Positions 8,069 through 16,744 of a DNA stretch of 34,116 bases are shown here, in pieces. The translations under genes and the position numbers were made by a program. Position 1 is the stretch's first letter. The number at the start of each line of letters is the position of its first letter. Where the stretch lies: contig DFSO01000094.1 in the NCBI GenBank assembly GCA_002378665.1, positions 100,106 to 134,221 on the forward strand. The letters are read 5' to 3'. Origin of the DNA: Loktanella sp. UBA3435 (GTDB taxonomy: Bacteria > Pseudomonadota > Alphaproteobacteria > Rhodobacterales > Rhodobacteraceae). The notes beneath the pieces are model-generated. The model did no database searches, had not been told where the DNA came from, and worked only from the letters and a program-made list of their open reading frames with translations.

Positions 8069-9522
8069 AACGGAGCCTCCACATCACCCATAGCGACATA
8101 AACGCCTTTGATCTGTGTGTAATGCTCAATCGCTGCCTTAGAGTTTTCGCGGCCAACGCCCGACTGTTTTGAGCCGCCAAACGGAGCCTCGACAGGGGCC
8201 AAATTGTAGGTGTTGATGTAGCATGTCCCTGCGTCAAAGCCCGCCACTACGCGGTGCGCGCGGGTCAGGTCAGAGGTGAAAACACCGGCAGCCAGACCAA
8301 ATTTGGTTTCATTGGCGCGTGCGATGACCTCTTCTTCGGTGTCGAAATCGAGGACCGAAAGGACGGGCCCAAAGATTTCTTCGCGTGCAATGGTCATGTC
8401 GTCGGTGACGTCGGCAAAGACGGTGGGCTCTAGGAAATAACCCTGCCCGTCCACGCGGTTGCCGCCTGTGATCAGACGTGCGCCCTCGGCCTTGCCCTTG
8501 GCGATGAAGCCTTCGACTATATCGCGTTGACGCTCGGACACCATGGGGCCAAAGTTAACGTCGGGATCTTGCGGATCACCCATTTTCACACCCTTCAGGC
8601 GCTCAGAGAGGCGTGCAAGAAAGGCTTCCTTGATGCCCTTTTGCACAAAAACTCGCGTCCCGTTCGAACAGACCTGCCCAGAGGAATAGAAGTTGCCCAA
8701 GATCGCGCCAGAGACCGCATTCTCGAGGTTCGCGTCATCAAAGATCACTAGCGGTGACTTGCCGCCAAGTTCCATCGTCACGTGGCGAATACCCTCGGCA
8801 GCGGCGGCGTAAACCTTGCGACCCGTTGGCACTGAGCCAGTGAGCGAGACTTTGGCGACGCGGGTGTCCGTGATGAGAGATGCGCCAACAGCGCCGTAGC
8901 CTTGGATCACGTTATAGACGCCAGCGGGTGCGCCTGCTTCATGTAAGATTTCGGCGACTTTGAGGGCACAAAGCGGCGTTGTCTCAGAGGGCTTGAACAC
9001 CATCGTATTGCCACAAGCGAGCGCTGGTGCGCCTTTCCAGCTTGCGATTTGGGTAGGGTAATTCCATGCGCCAATGCCGACGCAAACGCCCAAAGGTTCG
9101 CGGCGGGTGTAGACGAAATCGTCGCCAAGCTGGATGTGTTCGCCTGTGATTGCGCCTGCGAGACCGCCGAAATATTCCAGCGCGTCGGCCCCTGATGTGG
9201 CGTCGGCGACAGAGGTTTCTTGGTATGGTTTGCCTGTGTCATAGGTTTCCAGCACGGAGAGGTCATGGTTGCGCATCCGCATGATGTCAGCGGCGCGGCG
9301 CAAGACGCGGCCCCGCTGCGTGCCTGTCATGGCCGCCCATTCTTTGCCTGCGCGTTTGGCGGCGGCGAGGGCTTGGTCGATGATCGCAGGGGTCGCGGAA
9401 TAGACGGTCGCGATGACTTCTCCAGTGGCAGGATAGATCACAGGGATCGGCTCTCCAGCTTTGTCTTCGACGTATTTGCCATCAATAAAATGGCTGGCGA
9501 TTGGTTGTGTATTATAGGTCAT
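8065..9522 (-). CDS. betB: Betaine-aldehyde dehydrogenase
   Basis: A 485-aa NAD(P)-dependent aldehyde dehydrogenase making glycine betaine, a compatible solute. Seen: the cofactor and active-site segments [13 protein letters not shown] near residue 165, [11 protein letters not shown] near 230, the catalytic glutamate in [12 protein letters not shown] near 252, and the catalytic cysteine in [12 protein letters not shown] near 286. Length is normal for BetB. It lies 38 nt downstream of betC and overlaps betA by 4 nt, so betaine aldehyde formed by BetA is removed by a co-expressed enzyme. Confidence 0.95.
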   Translation of the reverse strand: MTYNTQPIASHFIDGKYVEDKAGEPIPVIYPATGEVIATVYSATPAIIDQALAAAKRAGKEWAAMTGTQRGRVLRRAADIMRMRNHDLSVLETYDTGKPYQETSVADATSGADALEYFGGLAGAITGEHIQLGDDFVYTRREPLGVCVGIGAWNYPTQIASWKGAPALACGNTMVFKPSETTPLCALKVAEILHEAGAPAGVYNVIQGYGAVGASLITDTRVAKVSLTGSVPTGRKVYAAAAEGIRHVTMELGGKSPLVIFDDANLENAVSGAILGNFYSSGQVCSNGTRVFVQKGIKEAFLARLSERLKGVKMGDPQDPDVNFGPMVSERQRDIVEGFIAKGKAEGARLITGGNRVDGQGYFLEPTVFADVTDDMTIAREEIFGPVLSVLDFDTEEEVIARANETKFGLAAGVFTSDLTRAHRVVAGFDAGTCYINTYNLAPVEAPFGGSKQSGVGRENSKAAIEHYTQIKGVYVAMGDVEAPF

Positions 9523-9560
9523 GATGCCTCCGGCGGGAGTTAAAAAGGGACATAGAAAGC

Positions 9561-11069
9561 TTATTCACCTCTTGGGAAACGCTTGCTTTCTTCGAGAATG
9601 TTCAGGTCCATGTGGTTGCGCATGTAGCGCTCAGACGCTTTTTGCAGCGGCTGATAATCCCATGGGTAATAGTTTCCGTTGCGCAGCGCCTCGTAGACGA
9701 CCCAGCGTCCAGCTTGGCTATGGCGCACGGCGGCGTCATAGGCGTCTAGATCCCAGCGGGCCTCGGATTTGGCACGAAGCTGGTCGGCAGTGCCTTTATG
9801 GGCTGGCACCGCTGCGAGGTTAATGAGCTCGTGCGGGTCGGCCTCAAGGTCGAACAGTTGATCAGGGTCCAGCGCGCAGCGGTTGAACTTCCACTTGCCG
9901 TAACGCAAGGACACCAACGGTGCATAAGAGGCTTCGGCTGCGTACTCCATCGCCACAGGCTCGAAGCGTTCCCCGCCCTGCCCCAAAGGCACGATGGATT
10001 GCCCGTCGGTCCATGGCATCACCTCGGACATATCAACGCCCGCGAGATCACAAAGCGTTGGCAGAATGTCGATGCTGCTGACGGGTGTGGTGTTCAACCC
10101 TGCCTCCATTTCTGGTGCGCAGATCATCAAAGGAACACGCGATGCGCCCTCAAGGAAGGACATTTTGAACCATAAGCCGCGCTCGCCCAGCATGTCACCG
10201 TGATCAGACACAAACAGGATCACAGCCTCTTGGCGGGTGTCCTCAAGCGTCTGCATGAGTTCGCCGACCTTATCATCAAGATAGCTGATATTGGCGAAAT
10301 AGGCTTGGCGGGCGCGCTTCACATTCTCATCGGTAATCGTGAAGTTATCGCGGTCGTTGGCGTCCAAGATGCGCTTTGAGTGGGCGTCCTGATCTTCATA
10401 AGGGATTGGTGCGATTTCGGGCATCAGGTGTTCACAATCGTTATACAAATCCCAATGTTTCTTACGCGCCACGTAAGGGTCATGCGGATGCGTAAAGCTG
10501 ACCGTCAGGCACCAAGGGCGCGTATCAGCCCCACGCGACAGATCGTACATCTTCATCTTCGCGTGATGGGCGACCTCGTCGTCATATTCCATCTGATTGG
10601 TGATCTCGGCCACCCCTGCCCCCGTCACCGAACCCATGTTGTGATACCACCATTCGATCCGCTCACCGGGTTTGCGGTAGTCAGGGGTCCAGCCGAAATC
10701 GGCGGGATAGATGTCGGTCGTCAAGCGCTCCTCAAACCCGTGCATCTGGTCGGGGCCGACAAAGTGCATTTTGCCAGACAGGCAGGTTTGATAGCCCGCG
10801 CGGCGCAGGTGGTGCGCGTAGGTCGGGATCGACGATGTAAACTCGGCAGCGTTATCATAGACGCCTGTGCGACTAGGAAGTTGGCCCGACATAAACGAGG
10901 CGCGCGCTGGGGCGCACAGTGGCGAGGCGGTATAGGCGTTCGCAAAACGCGTGGATCTTGCAGCCAGTTTCTTCAGGTGTGGCGCATGTAGCCAATCGGC
11001 AGGACCGTCAGGGAAAAAGGTCCCGTTCAACTGGTCAACCATGATAATCAGGATATTCGGCTGGGTCAT
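9561..11069 (-). CDS. betC: Choline-sulfatase
   Basis: A 502-aa sulfatase that hydrolyses choline-O-sulfate to choline and sulfate. Seen: the metal-binding aspartate in VDQLNG (D12), and the formylglycine motif C52-A-P-A-R56, where the cysteine must be converted to formylglycine. The distal metal/substrate motif SDHGDM near residue 290 and the C-terminal choline-sulfatase tail, rich in aromatic and charged residues, are also present. D12 and C52 match the catalytic positions of Sinorhizobium meliloti BetC with a two-residue offset. There is no signal peptide, so it acts in the cytoplasm. Its ATG overlaps the betI stop by 4 nt. Its presence implies that imported choline sulfate feeds betaine synthesis and can supply sulfur. 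Confidence 0.95.
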   Translation of the reverse strand: MTQPNILIIMVDQLNGTFFPDGPADWLHAPHLKKLAARSTRFANAYTASPLCAPARASFMSGQLPSRTGVYDNAAEFTSSIPTYAHHLRRAGYQTCLSGKMHFVGPDQMHGFEERLTTDIYPADFGWTPDYRKPGERIEWWYHNMGSVTGAGVAEITNQMEYDDEVAHHAKMKMYDLSRGADTRPWCLTVSFTHPHDPYVARKKHWDLYNDCEHLMPEIAPIPYEDQDAHSKRILDANDRDNFTITDENVKRARQAYFANISYLDDKVGELMQTLEDTRQEAVILFVSDHGDMLGERGLWFKMSFLEGASRVPLMICAPEMEAGLNTTPVSSIDILPTLCDLAGVDMSEVMPWTDGQSIVPLGQGGERFEPVAMEYAAEASYAPLVSLRYGKWKFNRCALDPDQLFDLEADPHELINLAAVPAHKGTADQLRAKSEARWDLDAYDAAVRHSQAGRWVVYEALRNGNYYPWDYQPLQKASERYMRNHMDLNILEESKRFPRGE

Positions 11070-11635
11070 GCGGCACCTTTGGTCAATGTGGAAAGAACAG
11101 CGAGCGCCGTCCCTTCGGGGTTTGCGTCAGGCGCAGTTAGGGCCGCGCGGATATAAAGCCCGTCGATAAGGGCGGCGAGCGTATCAGCCACGGCCTCTGG
11201 CGCATCACAGATCGGGCGCAGCGCGTGGGTGAGATTAGAGCGGAGCCGCCGCTGGTACGCATGCAACAATCGCAACGCGGCTGGGTTCGTCTGGGCCTGC
11301 GCATAAAACGTCATCCATGCAGAGACGGCCGCGGGATCAAAGCAGGATTGGGCGAAACTGGCGCTGATGATGGCACGGGCCCGCTCAGATGGGTTACTTG
11401 CCCCTGCCAAGGCCAAACGGACTTCGGCACCGTAATCGCGCAAAATCTGACGCATGGCGGCCTCGAAAATCTGGTCTTTGCCGCCAAAGTAGTGATGGGC
11501 CAAAGCCGACGACATGCCAGCACGCTTAGCAATACGGCTAACTGTGACGTCCAGCGACCCCGCCTCGCCGATCTCGGCAATCGTGGCACGCACCAGCGCG
11601 TCACGGCGGATCGGTTCCATTCCAACTTTTGGCAT
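11066..11635 (-). CDS. betI: TetR-family repressor of choline utilisation
   Basis: A 189-aa protein with a TetR helix-turn-helix at about residues 10-55 (SLDVTVSRIAKRAGMSSALA, then HHYFGGKDQIFEAAM) and a ligand-binding C-terminal domain. BetI proteins repress bet genes and release DNA when choline is present. It is the first gene of the operon and is translationally coupled to betC by a 4-nt overlap. A perfect inverted repeat overlapping the predicted promoter lies about 40-55 bp upstream. Identification as BetI rests mainly on operon context and overall similarity. Confidence 0.92.
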   Translation of the reverse strand: MPKVGMEPIRRDALVRATIAEIGEAGSLDVTVSRIAKRAGMSSALAHHYFGGKDQIFEAAMRQILRDYGAEVRLALAGASNPSERARAIISASFAQSCFDPAAVSAWMTFYAQAQTNPAALRLLHAYQRRLRSNLTHALRPICDAPEAVADTLAALIDGLYIRAALTAPDANPEGTALAVLSTLTKGAA

Positions 11636-11659
11636 CTCAGAATCCTCATGCGATGCCGC

Positions 11660-11688
11660 AGGCTATTCTTTATTGACTGACCAGTCAA
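11660..11688 (-). promoter_or_regulatory. Predicted promoter of the bet operon
   Basis: On the minus strand -35 TTGACT (11688-11683), a 17-nt spacer and -10 TAGCCT (11665-11660). The -35 hexamer lies inside the inverted repeat at 11672-11689. Confidence 0.55.
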
Positions 11689-11689
11689 T
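11672..11689. promoter_or_regulatory. Predicted BetI operator (perfect inverted repeat)
   Basis: ATTGACTG-AC-CAGTCAAT: 8-bp perfect arms with a 2-bp centre, typical in size and symmetry for a TetR-family dimer site. It overlaps the -35 box and spacer of the betI promoter, and sits 9 nt past the end of the EamA gene. Confidence 0.75.
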
Positions 11690-11697
11690 CAAAACGA

Positions 11698-12600
11698 CTA
11701 GAGCTTGGTTTCATGCACCAAAGGCGTGATCTTGCGCCGCGCTACCGCCTCGCGCCATGTGATGAAACTGACAGAGGCCATGATCACAGCACCACCGAAC
11801 ATGACCCAGCCGTCAATCGGCTCATGAAACAACGCAGCACCCAAAAGCACGGCCCAGACCAGCTGCAAAAACGTGACAGGTTGGGTCACGGTCATAGGCG
11901 CTGCGGCAAAGGCCTTGGTCATCGTCAAATGCCCTACCGTGGCAAAGCAAGCGACCAGGAACATCCAGCCGACTTGTACAAATGTCGGCGTCACCCAGAC
12001 AGCAAAGGCAAAGGGCGCAAGCCCAATGGCAACGGTAATCGACAGCATCCCCACGACCACCACGGCAGGCACCTCGCCCGACATCTGTTTGGCCAACAGG
12101 TAACTGGCTGCAAACCCTAAGGCGGTGAACAGCATCGCAAAATGCCCCGGATCAAGTTCGCGCGCACCGGGGCGCAGGATAATCAACGCACCGACAAGCC
12201 CTGCAAACACGGCCGCCAATCTACGCGGCGGCAGACGCTCACCCAAGAAAAGCGCCGCCCCAATCGCGATATAAATCGGCGAGAGGTAATTCATTGCCGT
12301 GACCTCGGCCAACGGGATACGGGCCATGGCGAAAAACCAAAGGATCACGGCCCCCGTATGCACGACCCCGCGCGCGGCAAAAAGCTTGATCTGGCGGCGG
12401 GTCAGATGTGCGGCCAAGATCGGCTTGATCATCGGAATGAGGAATACCAGCCCCAAGACATAGCGCAAAAACGCCCCCTCCGCGGCGGGCAAATCACTGC
12501 CCACATATTTCACAATGGCGGTCACGCAGACGAACATCAGGCCCGTCAAGACCATCCAGAGAATCCCCGCGACGGGGTTTGCTAAATTTTGATTTGGCAT
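11698..12600 (-). CDS. EamA/DMT-family transporter
   Basis: A 300-aa inner-membrane protein with about ten membrane helices arranged as two EamA repeats. The first spans residues 10-140 (ending FAGLVGALIILRPGA), the second 150-290 (QPVTFLQLVWAVLLGAALF, then EPIDGWVMFGGAVIM). The family exports or exchanges metabolites, and the substrate cannot be read from sequence. ATG 12600 is preferred to an upstream TTG at 12606. It lies 62 nt before betI on the same strand, but the operator and promoter between them argue for separate control. A single TTTGCAAA box lies 20 nt upstream of the start. Confidence 0.85.
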   Translation of the reverse strand: MPNQNLANPVAGILWMVLTGLMFVCVTAIVKYVGSDLPAAEGAFLRYVLGLVFLIPMIKPILAAHLTRRQIKLFAARGVVHTGAVILWFFAMARIPLAEVTAMNYLSPIYIAIGAALFLGERLPPRRLAAVFAGLVGALIILRPGARELDPGHFAMLFTALGFAASYLLAKQMSGEVPAVVVVGMLSITVAIGLAPFAFAVWVTPTFVQVGWMFLVACFATVGHLTMTKAFAAAPMTVTQPVTFLQLVWAVLLGAALFHEPIDGWVMFGGAVIMASVSFITWREAVARRKITPLVHETKL

Positions 12601-12647
12601 GGCCAATGGTTTTCAGACCTTTGCAAAAGACACAAGCCCACAAACGC

Positions 12648-12671
12648 AAAGGGCGCGCCAGTGGCACGCCC
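12648..12671 (-). terminator. Intrinsic terminator after yebC
   Basis: On the minus strand GGGCGTGCC (12671-12663) pairs with GGCGCGCCC (12659-12651) around a 3-nt loop, followed by TTT-GCG-TTT. It lies 25 nt after the yebC stop. Confidence 0.75.
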
Positions 12672-12695
12672 GTTCAAGTCCATTTAGCGTGGCGT

Positions 12696-13445
12696 TTAAG
12701 CGTCGCCGAAGGCGTCCATCACATCATCGGGTGCTGTGAAGTTCGTCGTCACGCGCTGCACGTCGTCGTCGTCTTCGAGCGTATCGAGCAGCTTCATCAG
12801 CTTGGTCAGCCCGTCAAGGTCAACTTCGGTTGTCATGTTCGGCTTCCAGATCAGCTTGGTCGTTTCCGACTCGCCAAGGGATGCCTCAAGGGCGGTTGCG
12901 ACCTCGTTCAAATCGGTGTCGGCACAGTAAATCACATGCGCGCCTTCATCGGACTGCACGTCTTCTGCGCCCGCTTCAATCGCGGCCATCATGACCGTGT
13001 CTGCGTCGCCTACGGACGCAAGATAAACAATCTCGCCCACGCGGTCGAACATGAACCCAACTGAGCCGGTTTCACCCAAGTTGCCGCCGTTCTTAGAAAA
13101 CGTCGAGCGCACAGTAGAGGCCGTACGGTTTTTGTTGTCAGTCATAGCTTCAACGATGACTGCAACGCCTTTGGGCCCGTAGCCCTCATAGCGGATCTCG
13201 TCATAGTTCTCGGCATCGCCGCCAATCGATTTCTTAATCGCGCGATCAATCACGTCTTTCGGGCAAGACACCGATTTGGCTTCTTTCACGGCAAGGCGCA
13301 GGCGTGGGTTTTTATCTGGATCAGGGTCGCCCATTTTGGCGGCAACAGTGATTTCTTTTGCCAGTTTGGAAAACAGCTTCGAGCGCAGTTTATCCTGACG
13401 CCCCTTGCGGTGCTGAATATTCGCCCATTTTGAGTGGCCAGCCAT
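12696..13445 (-). CDS. yebC: YebC/PmpR family protein (TACO1 family)
   Basis: A 249-aa cytoplasmic protein with the diagnostic N terminus [18 protein letters not shown], the segment [20 protein letters not shown] near residue 90, and the acidic C terminus. Family members act as transcriptional regulators or as factors that help ribosomes through difficult sequences such as polyproline. In many bacteria yebC is next to ruvC, which is absent here. It ends in a clear intrinsic terminator and is probably transcribed alone or with the upstream permease gene, which stops 57 nt before it. Confidence 0.95.
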   Translation of the reverse strand: MAGHSKWANIQHRKGRQDKLRSKLFSKLAKEITVAAKMGDPDPDKNPRLRLAVKEAKSVSCPKDVIDRAIKKSIGGDAENYDEIRYEGYGPKGVAVIVEAMTDNKNRTASTVRSTFSKNGGNLGETGSVGFMFDRVGEIVYLASVGDADTVMMAAIEAGAEDVQSDEGAHVIYCADTDLNEVATALEASLGESETTKLIWKPNMTTEVDLDGLTKLMKLLDTLEDDDDVQRVTTNFTAPDDVMDAFGDA

Positions 13446-13501
13446 ATCGGAATCCTATGAATAATCGTTTGGCGTCTCTTACGCCAAGTTTAGGGGTTAT
13501 G

Positions 13502-15283
13502 TCAAAGCGGCCAGATCATCGGGATGGCGATGGAACAAACCACCGCCAGCGAGATGTTCAGCGGCACACCGACGCGCAGAAAGTCGGTGAACTTATAGCC
13601 GCCTGGACCGTAGACCAGCGTGTTGGTTTGATAGCCAATCGGGGTCGAGAAACTGGCCGAAGCCGCCATCATCACAGCGATGACCAAGGGCCGCGCATCG
13701 ACGCCCAGCGCGCTTGCAAGACCAATCGCAATCGGCGTCATAACCACGGCCACAGCGTTGTTTGACACCAGCTCGGTCAAAACCATCGACATGACATAGA
13801 CGACAAAGATCACCAAATAGGGTGGCATCACCTGCATATAAGGAGAGAGCGTCCCTGCGATTATTTCAACCGCACCAGAGGATTCGAGTGCAGCCCCGAC
13901 CGCCAACATCGCGAAAATCAGCGCGAGCAGTGATCCATCAATCGCTTCCATCGCCTCTTCCGCGTCAATACACCCTGTCAGCAAAACAATCGCCACGGCC
14001 ATAAATGCCAGTGCCAAAATCGGGGCTGCATTCATCGCAGCCAGCACAACAACCGCCAACATCGCCCCAATCGCAATCGGGGCATGGGTGCGACGGTAGG
14101 CACGCGCGGTGGGCTTGGTCACATCCGTCATATTCATATCAACGGCAAGGCGCTGAATGTCCTCAGGCGCACCTTCCAGCAGAAAGGTATCCCCTACTTT
14201 CACGATCAAATCATCAAGTTGACGGCCGATATTCTTGTCCCTGCGGTGTGCCGCCAGCGTATAAACGCCATAACGACGACGCAGACGCATCGAGCCAAGC
14301 GTGCGCCCTACCATCTTGCAGTCTGGCGAAATCAGCACCTCAACCGTGTTGGTTTCAACAGCAGACACCTGATCCACGCGGCGCAAATCTTTGGTCGCTT
14401 GCAGGCTCAAAAGTTCGGTTATGGCCGAGCGCAAAACCACGCGGTCACCCGTTTGCAGGGTCACCCCCTCAAGATTGCGGCGCAAAGATTGATCGCCGCG
14501 GATCACGTCGATCAGACGCACGCCTTCACGCTTGAACAACTGCACGGTAAGCACTTCACGGCCGATCAAGTTGCTATCTGGCGGGATCACAGCTTCGGTA
14601 AAGAACTTCATCTTTGTGCGATCCGACAGCATCATCGCAAGGCTATCACGATCAGGCAAAAGCTTGTTGCCAAAGAGGAAAAGATACAGCATCGACCACA
14701 AAGCGATGATAATACCAATCGGTGTCACCTCAAAAATCGTGAATGGCTCCATGCCCGCATGACGGGCCACACCGTCAACCACGAGGTTTGTTGACGTGCC
14801 GATCAGCGTGAGCGTTCCGCCCACGATTGAGGCATAAGACAGCGGGATCAGCAGTTTTGAAGCCGCAATTTTCAACGTCCGTGCCATCTGCACAAACACT
14901 GGCAGCATCACAACAACAACGGGTGTGTTATTCACAAACGCCGAGGCCGCGATCACAAAGGTCATCGAGCCGCCAATCGCCTGCTTGGGGTTCCGCTTTG
15001 CTGCGCGTTCGGCCAATTGCGTCACGTAATTAAGAGCACCCGTGCGCACCAACGCCCCCATGACGATAAACATCATGGCAATCGTCCAAGGGGCCGCGTT
15101 TGACAAAACAGCAACCGCGTCGTCGTATTTCAAGACACCGGTGAACAGCAACACCGCCGCCCCGCCCATGGCGACAACCTCCGTAGGAAAGGTTTCGCGC
15201 AAGAACAGCACAAACATCCCAGCCAAAACCATCAAAGCGAAAATCGCTTCTTGCGTTTGGGTCAGATTAAACAGCTCACTCAT
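13502..15283 (-). CDS. SLC13-family permease with two RCK_C (TrkA-C) domains
   Basis: A 593-aa inner-membrane transporter of the divalent anion:sodium symporter group. Seen: an N-terminal membrane half with the repeat signature SAFVNNTPVVVVMLPV near residue 113 and IGTSTNLVVDGV near 160. A soluble insert follows at about 205-390 with two RCK_C-like domains (VLTVQLFKREGVRLIDVIRG; MVGRTLGSMRLRRRYGVYTL). The C-terminal membrane half carries the second signature LVSNNAVAVVMTPIAI near 515 and STPIGYQTN near 550. Substrate could be a dicarboxylate, sulfate or another anion. The RCK_C insert suggests regulation by a small ligand. It follows the phosphoesterase gene by 9 nt and is co-directional, so the two are likely co-transcribed. 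Confidence 0.88.
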   Translation of the reverse strand: MSELFNLTQTQEAIFALMVLAGMFVLFLRETFPTEVVAMGGAAVLLFTGVLKYDDAVAVLSNAAPWTIAMMFIVMGALVRTGALNYVTQLAERAAKRNPKQAIGGSMTFVIAASAFVNNTPVVVVMLPVFVQMARTLKIAASKLLIPLSYASIVGGTLTLIGTSTNLVVDGVARHAGMEPFTIFEVTPIGIIIALWSMLYLFLFGNKLLPDRDSLAMMLSDRTKMKFFTEAVIPPDSNLIGREVLTVQLFKREGVRLIDVIRGDQSLRRNLEGVTLQTGDRVVLRSAITELLSLQATKDLRRVDQVSAVETNTVEVLISPDCKMVGRTLGSMRLRRRYGVYTLAAHRRDKNIGRQLDDLIVKVGDTFLLEGAPEDIQRLAVDMNMTDVTKPTARAYRRTHAPIAIGAMLAVVVLAAMNAAPILALAFMAVAIVLLTGCIDAEEAMEAIDGSLLALIFAMLAVGAALESSGAVEIIAGTLSPYMQVMPPYLVIFVVYVMSMVLTELVSNNAVAVVMTPIAIGLASALGVDARPLVIAVMMAASASFSTPIGYQTNTLVYGPGGYKFTDFLRVGVPLNISLAVVCSIAIPMIWPL

Positions 15284-15292
15284 GGGTAAATC

Positions 15293-16108
15293 CTATGCAG
15301 GCCCAGCAGGCGACAACCGCCCACCTTGACGTACCATCTCGACACGGGTGGCTTTGCCCGTTCGGTCGTCTGTCTCAACATATAGCCCCGAAAGCGTGGC
15401 CTCGGCCGCCGCAGGGGTAAAACGTTCCTTGGGCATGCCCGTGATAAAGCGGCGCAATGGCTCGACCTTATCCATGCCAATCACGGAGTTATAATCGCCA
15501 CACATGCCCGCGTCCGATTGATAGGCCGTCCCACTGGGCAGGATCATCGCGTCTGCGGTCGGGACATGGGTATGGGTCCCCACAACAATGCTGGCCCGCC
15601 CATCACAGAAATGGCCAACAGCCATCTTTTCAGATGTGGCCTCACAATGGATATCAATCAGGCTCGCCTGAACTGCCCCGCCCATCGGGTACTGGCGCAT
15701 CACAGCATCCAAGGCCGAAAACGGATCATCAAAGGGGCGCTTCATGAACACTTGGCCCAAAGCCTGTGCGACCAAAACCTTGCGGCCATTGGTGGCATTA
15801 TAAACCCGCGCACCGACACCTGGTGCGGCTTTTGAGAAATTCAGCGGGCGAATGATGCGCGGCTCGGAGGCCGCAAATTGCATCATGTCCTTTTGGTCAA
15901 ACGCATGATCACCCAGCGTGAGCACATCCGCTCCCGCATCCAGCAATATCCGCGCATGAGGGGCCGATAGCCCCATGCCGCCAGTCGCATTCTCGCCGTT
16001 CACAACGACAAAATCCAAACGCCACTCTTTGCGCAGACGCGGCAGATGATCCACCACAGCCTGCCGCCCAGAGCGGCCCATCACATCACCAAGGAAAAGT
16101 ATTTTCAT
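15293..16108 (-). CDS. YmdB-family metallophosphoesterase (TIGR00282)
   Basis: A 271-aa dimetal phosphoesterase. Seen: the first metal motif FLGDVMGRSGR at residues 5-15, VVNGENATGG near 37, the third motif TLGDHAFDQKD near 65-75, and GTHTHVPTAD near 177. Bacillus YmdB hydrolyses cyclic nucleotides and influences RNA turnover and biofilm formation; the in vivo substrate in alphaproteobacteria is not established. ATG 16108 is followed directly by MKILFLGD. It lies downstream of the formyl-THF cyclo-ligase gene, separated by about 80 bases holding a 22-bp palindrome and another hairpin. Confidence 0.92.
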   Translation of the reverse strand: MKILFLGDVMGRSGRQAVVDHLPRLRKEWRLDFVVVNGENATGGMGLSAPHARILLDAGADVLTLGDHAFDQKDMMQFAASEPRIIRPLNFSKAAPGVGARVYNATNGRKVLVAQALGQVFMKRPFDDPFSALDAVMRQYPMGGAVQASLIDIHCEATSEKMAVGHFCDGRASIVVGTHTHVPTADAMILPSGTAYQSDAGMCGDYNSVIGMDKVEPLRRFITGMPKERFTPAAAEATLSGLYVETDDRTGKATRVEMVRQGGRLSPAGPA

Positions 16109-16132
16109 AAGGCCCCTGTTACGTCTTGGCGC

Positions 16133-16154
16133 AAAATTCTTCTAGAAGAATTTT
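16133..16154. repeat. 22-bp perfect palindrome
   Basis: AAAATTCTTCT followed by its exact reverse complement AGAAGAATTTT, with no spacer. As RNA it would form a hairpin ending in U residues on either strand. It is followed by a second stem-loop at 16160-16179 (CGAATTT pairing with AAATTCG). It lies between the fau and ymdB genes. It could be a bidirectional terminator, a dispersed repeat, or a protein site; I cannot choose by sight. Confidence 0.7.
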
Positions 16155-16189
16155 CATTTCGAATTTTCGGCGAAATTCGGCCGCCTGCC

Positions 16190-16744
16190 TCAAAACGAAA
16201 GCACCCCAGTCTCGGTGACAATCATATCAAGCGGCTGATCGGTCGGCTCCAAGGGCAAATCCCCTGCCTCTTGGCCCGTATAGGCAAAGCCAATCGCCAT
16301 CGTTGGCCGCTCGGCCCGCAGCATCTCTAGCGTGCGATCATAAAATCCACCGCCATAACCCAAACGTCCACCTTTGCGATCAAAGGCCACAAGCGGGACG
16401 ATCAATATCTCGGGCTCCATCCAATCGCCCGTCTCTGGGATAAACGCGCCAAAGTCGCCTTTGACCATCACGCAGTCAGGCTCCCAAATGCGAAACTTGA
16501 GCGGCTGACCGTTGGCGATGATCACAGGCACGCCCACGACACCATGCGCCGCAGCCTCTTCCATCGCGGCTGTCGGATCGATCTCCGTGCGCATCGCCAT
16601 ATACCCAGCCGTCGGCACGCCGCGATACCCCGCCAAAACACTCGACAAATGAGCCGCCGTTCCCTGCCCCATTTCATGGGCAATCTTGCGGCGGGCAAAG
16701 GCATCCGCCCGCGCCGCAGCCTTGCGTTGTGTCAAAGTAACCAT
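16190..16744 (-). CDS. 5-formyltetrahydrofolate cyclo-ligase
   Basis: A 184-aa cytoplasmic enzyme that converts 5-formyl-THF to 5,10-methenyl-THF with ATP, returning folate to the one-carbon pool. Seen: the N-terminal basic helix (TQRKAAARADAFARRKIA), EIDP near residue 54, and the family signature LIVPLVAFDRKGGRLGYGGG near 115-135 followed by FYDRTL. Length is normal. Its ATG lies 13 nt inside the end of mgtE, so the two are translationally coupled. In many proteobacteria the 6S RNA gene sits next to this gene; no 6S RNA is evident in the short gaps here. Confidence 0.93.
   Translation of the reverse strand: MVTLTQRKAAARADAFARRKIAHEMGQGTAAHLSSVLAGYRGVPTAGYMAMRTEIDPTAAMEEAAAHGVVGVPVIIANGQPLKFRIWEPDCVMVKGDFGAFIPETGDWMEPEILIVPLVAFDRKGGRLGYGGGFYDRTLEMLRAERPTMAIGFAYTGQEAGDLPLEPTDQPLDMIVTETGVLSF

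Noticed and set aside
12600..12606. TTG 12606 as the start of the EamA gene
   Set aside because: ATG 12600 lies two codons later in frame and gives a normal family N terminus; no ribosome-binding site favours TTG.
16109..16189. 6S RNA gene next to 5-formyl-THF cyclo-ligase
   Set aside because: The gap is only about 80 bases and consists of two small palindromes, too short for 6S RNA.
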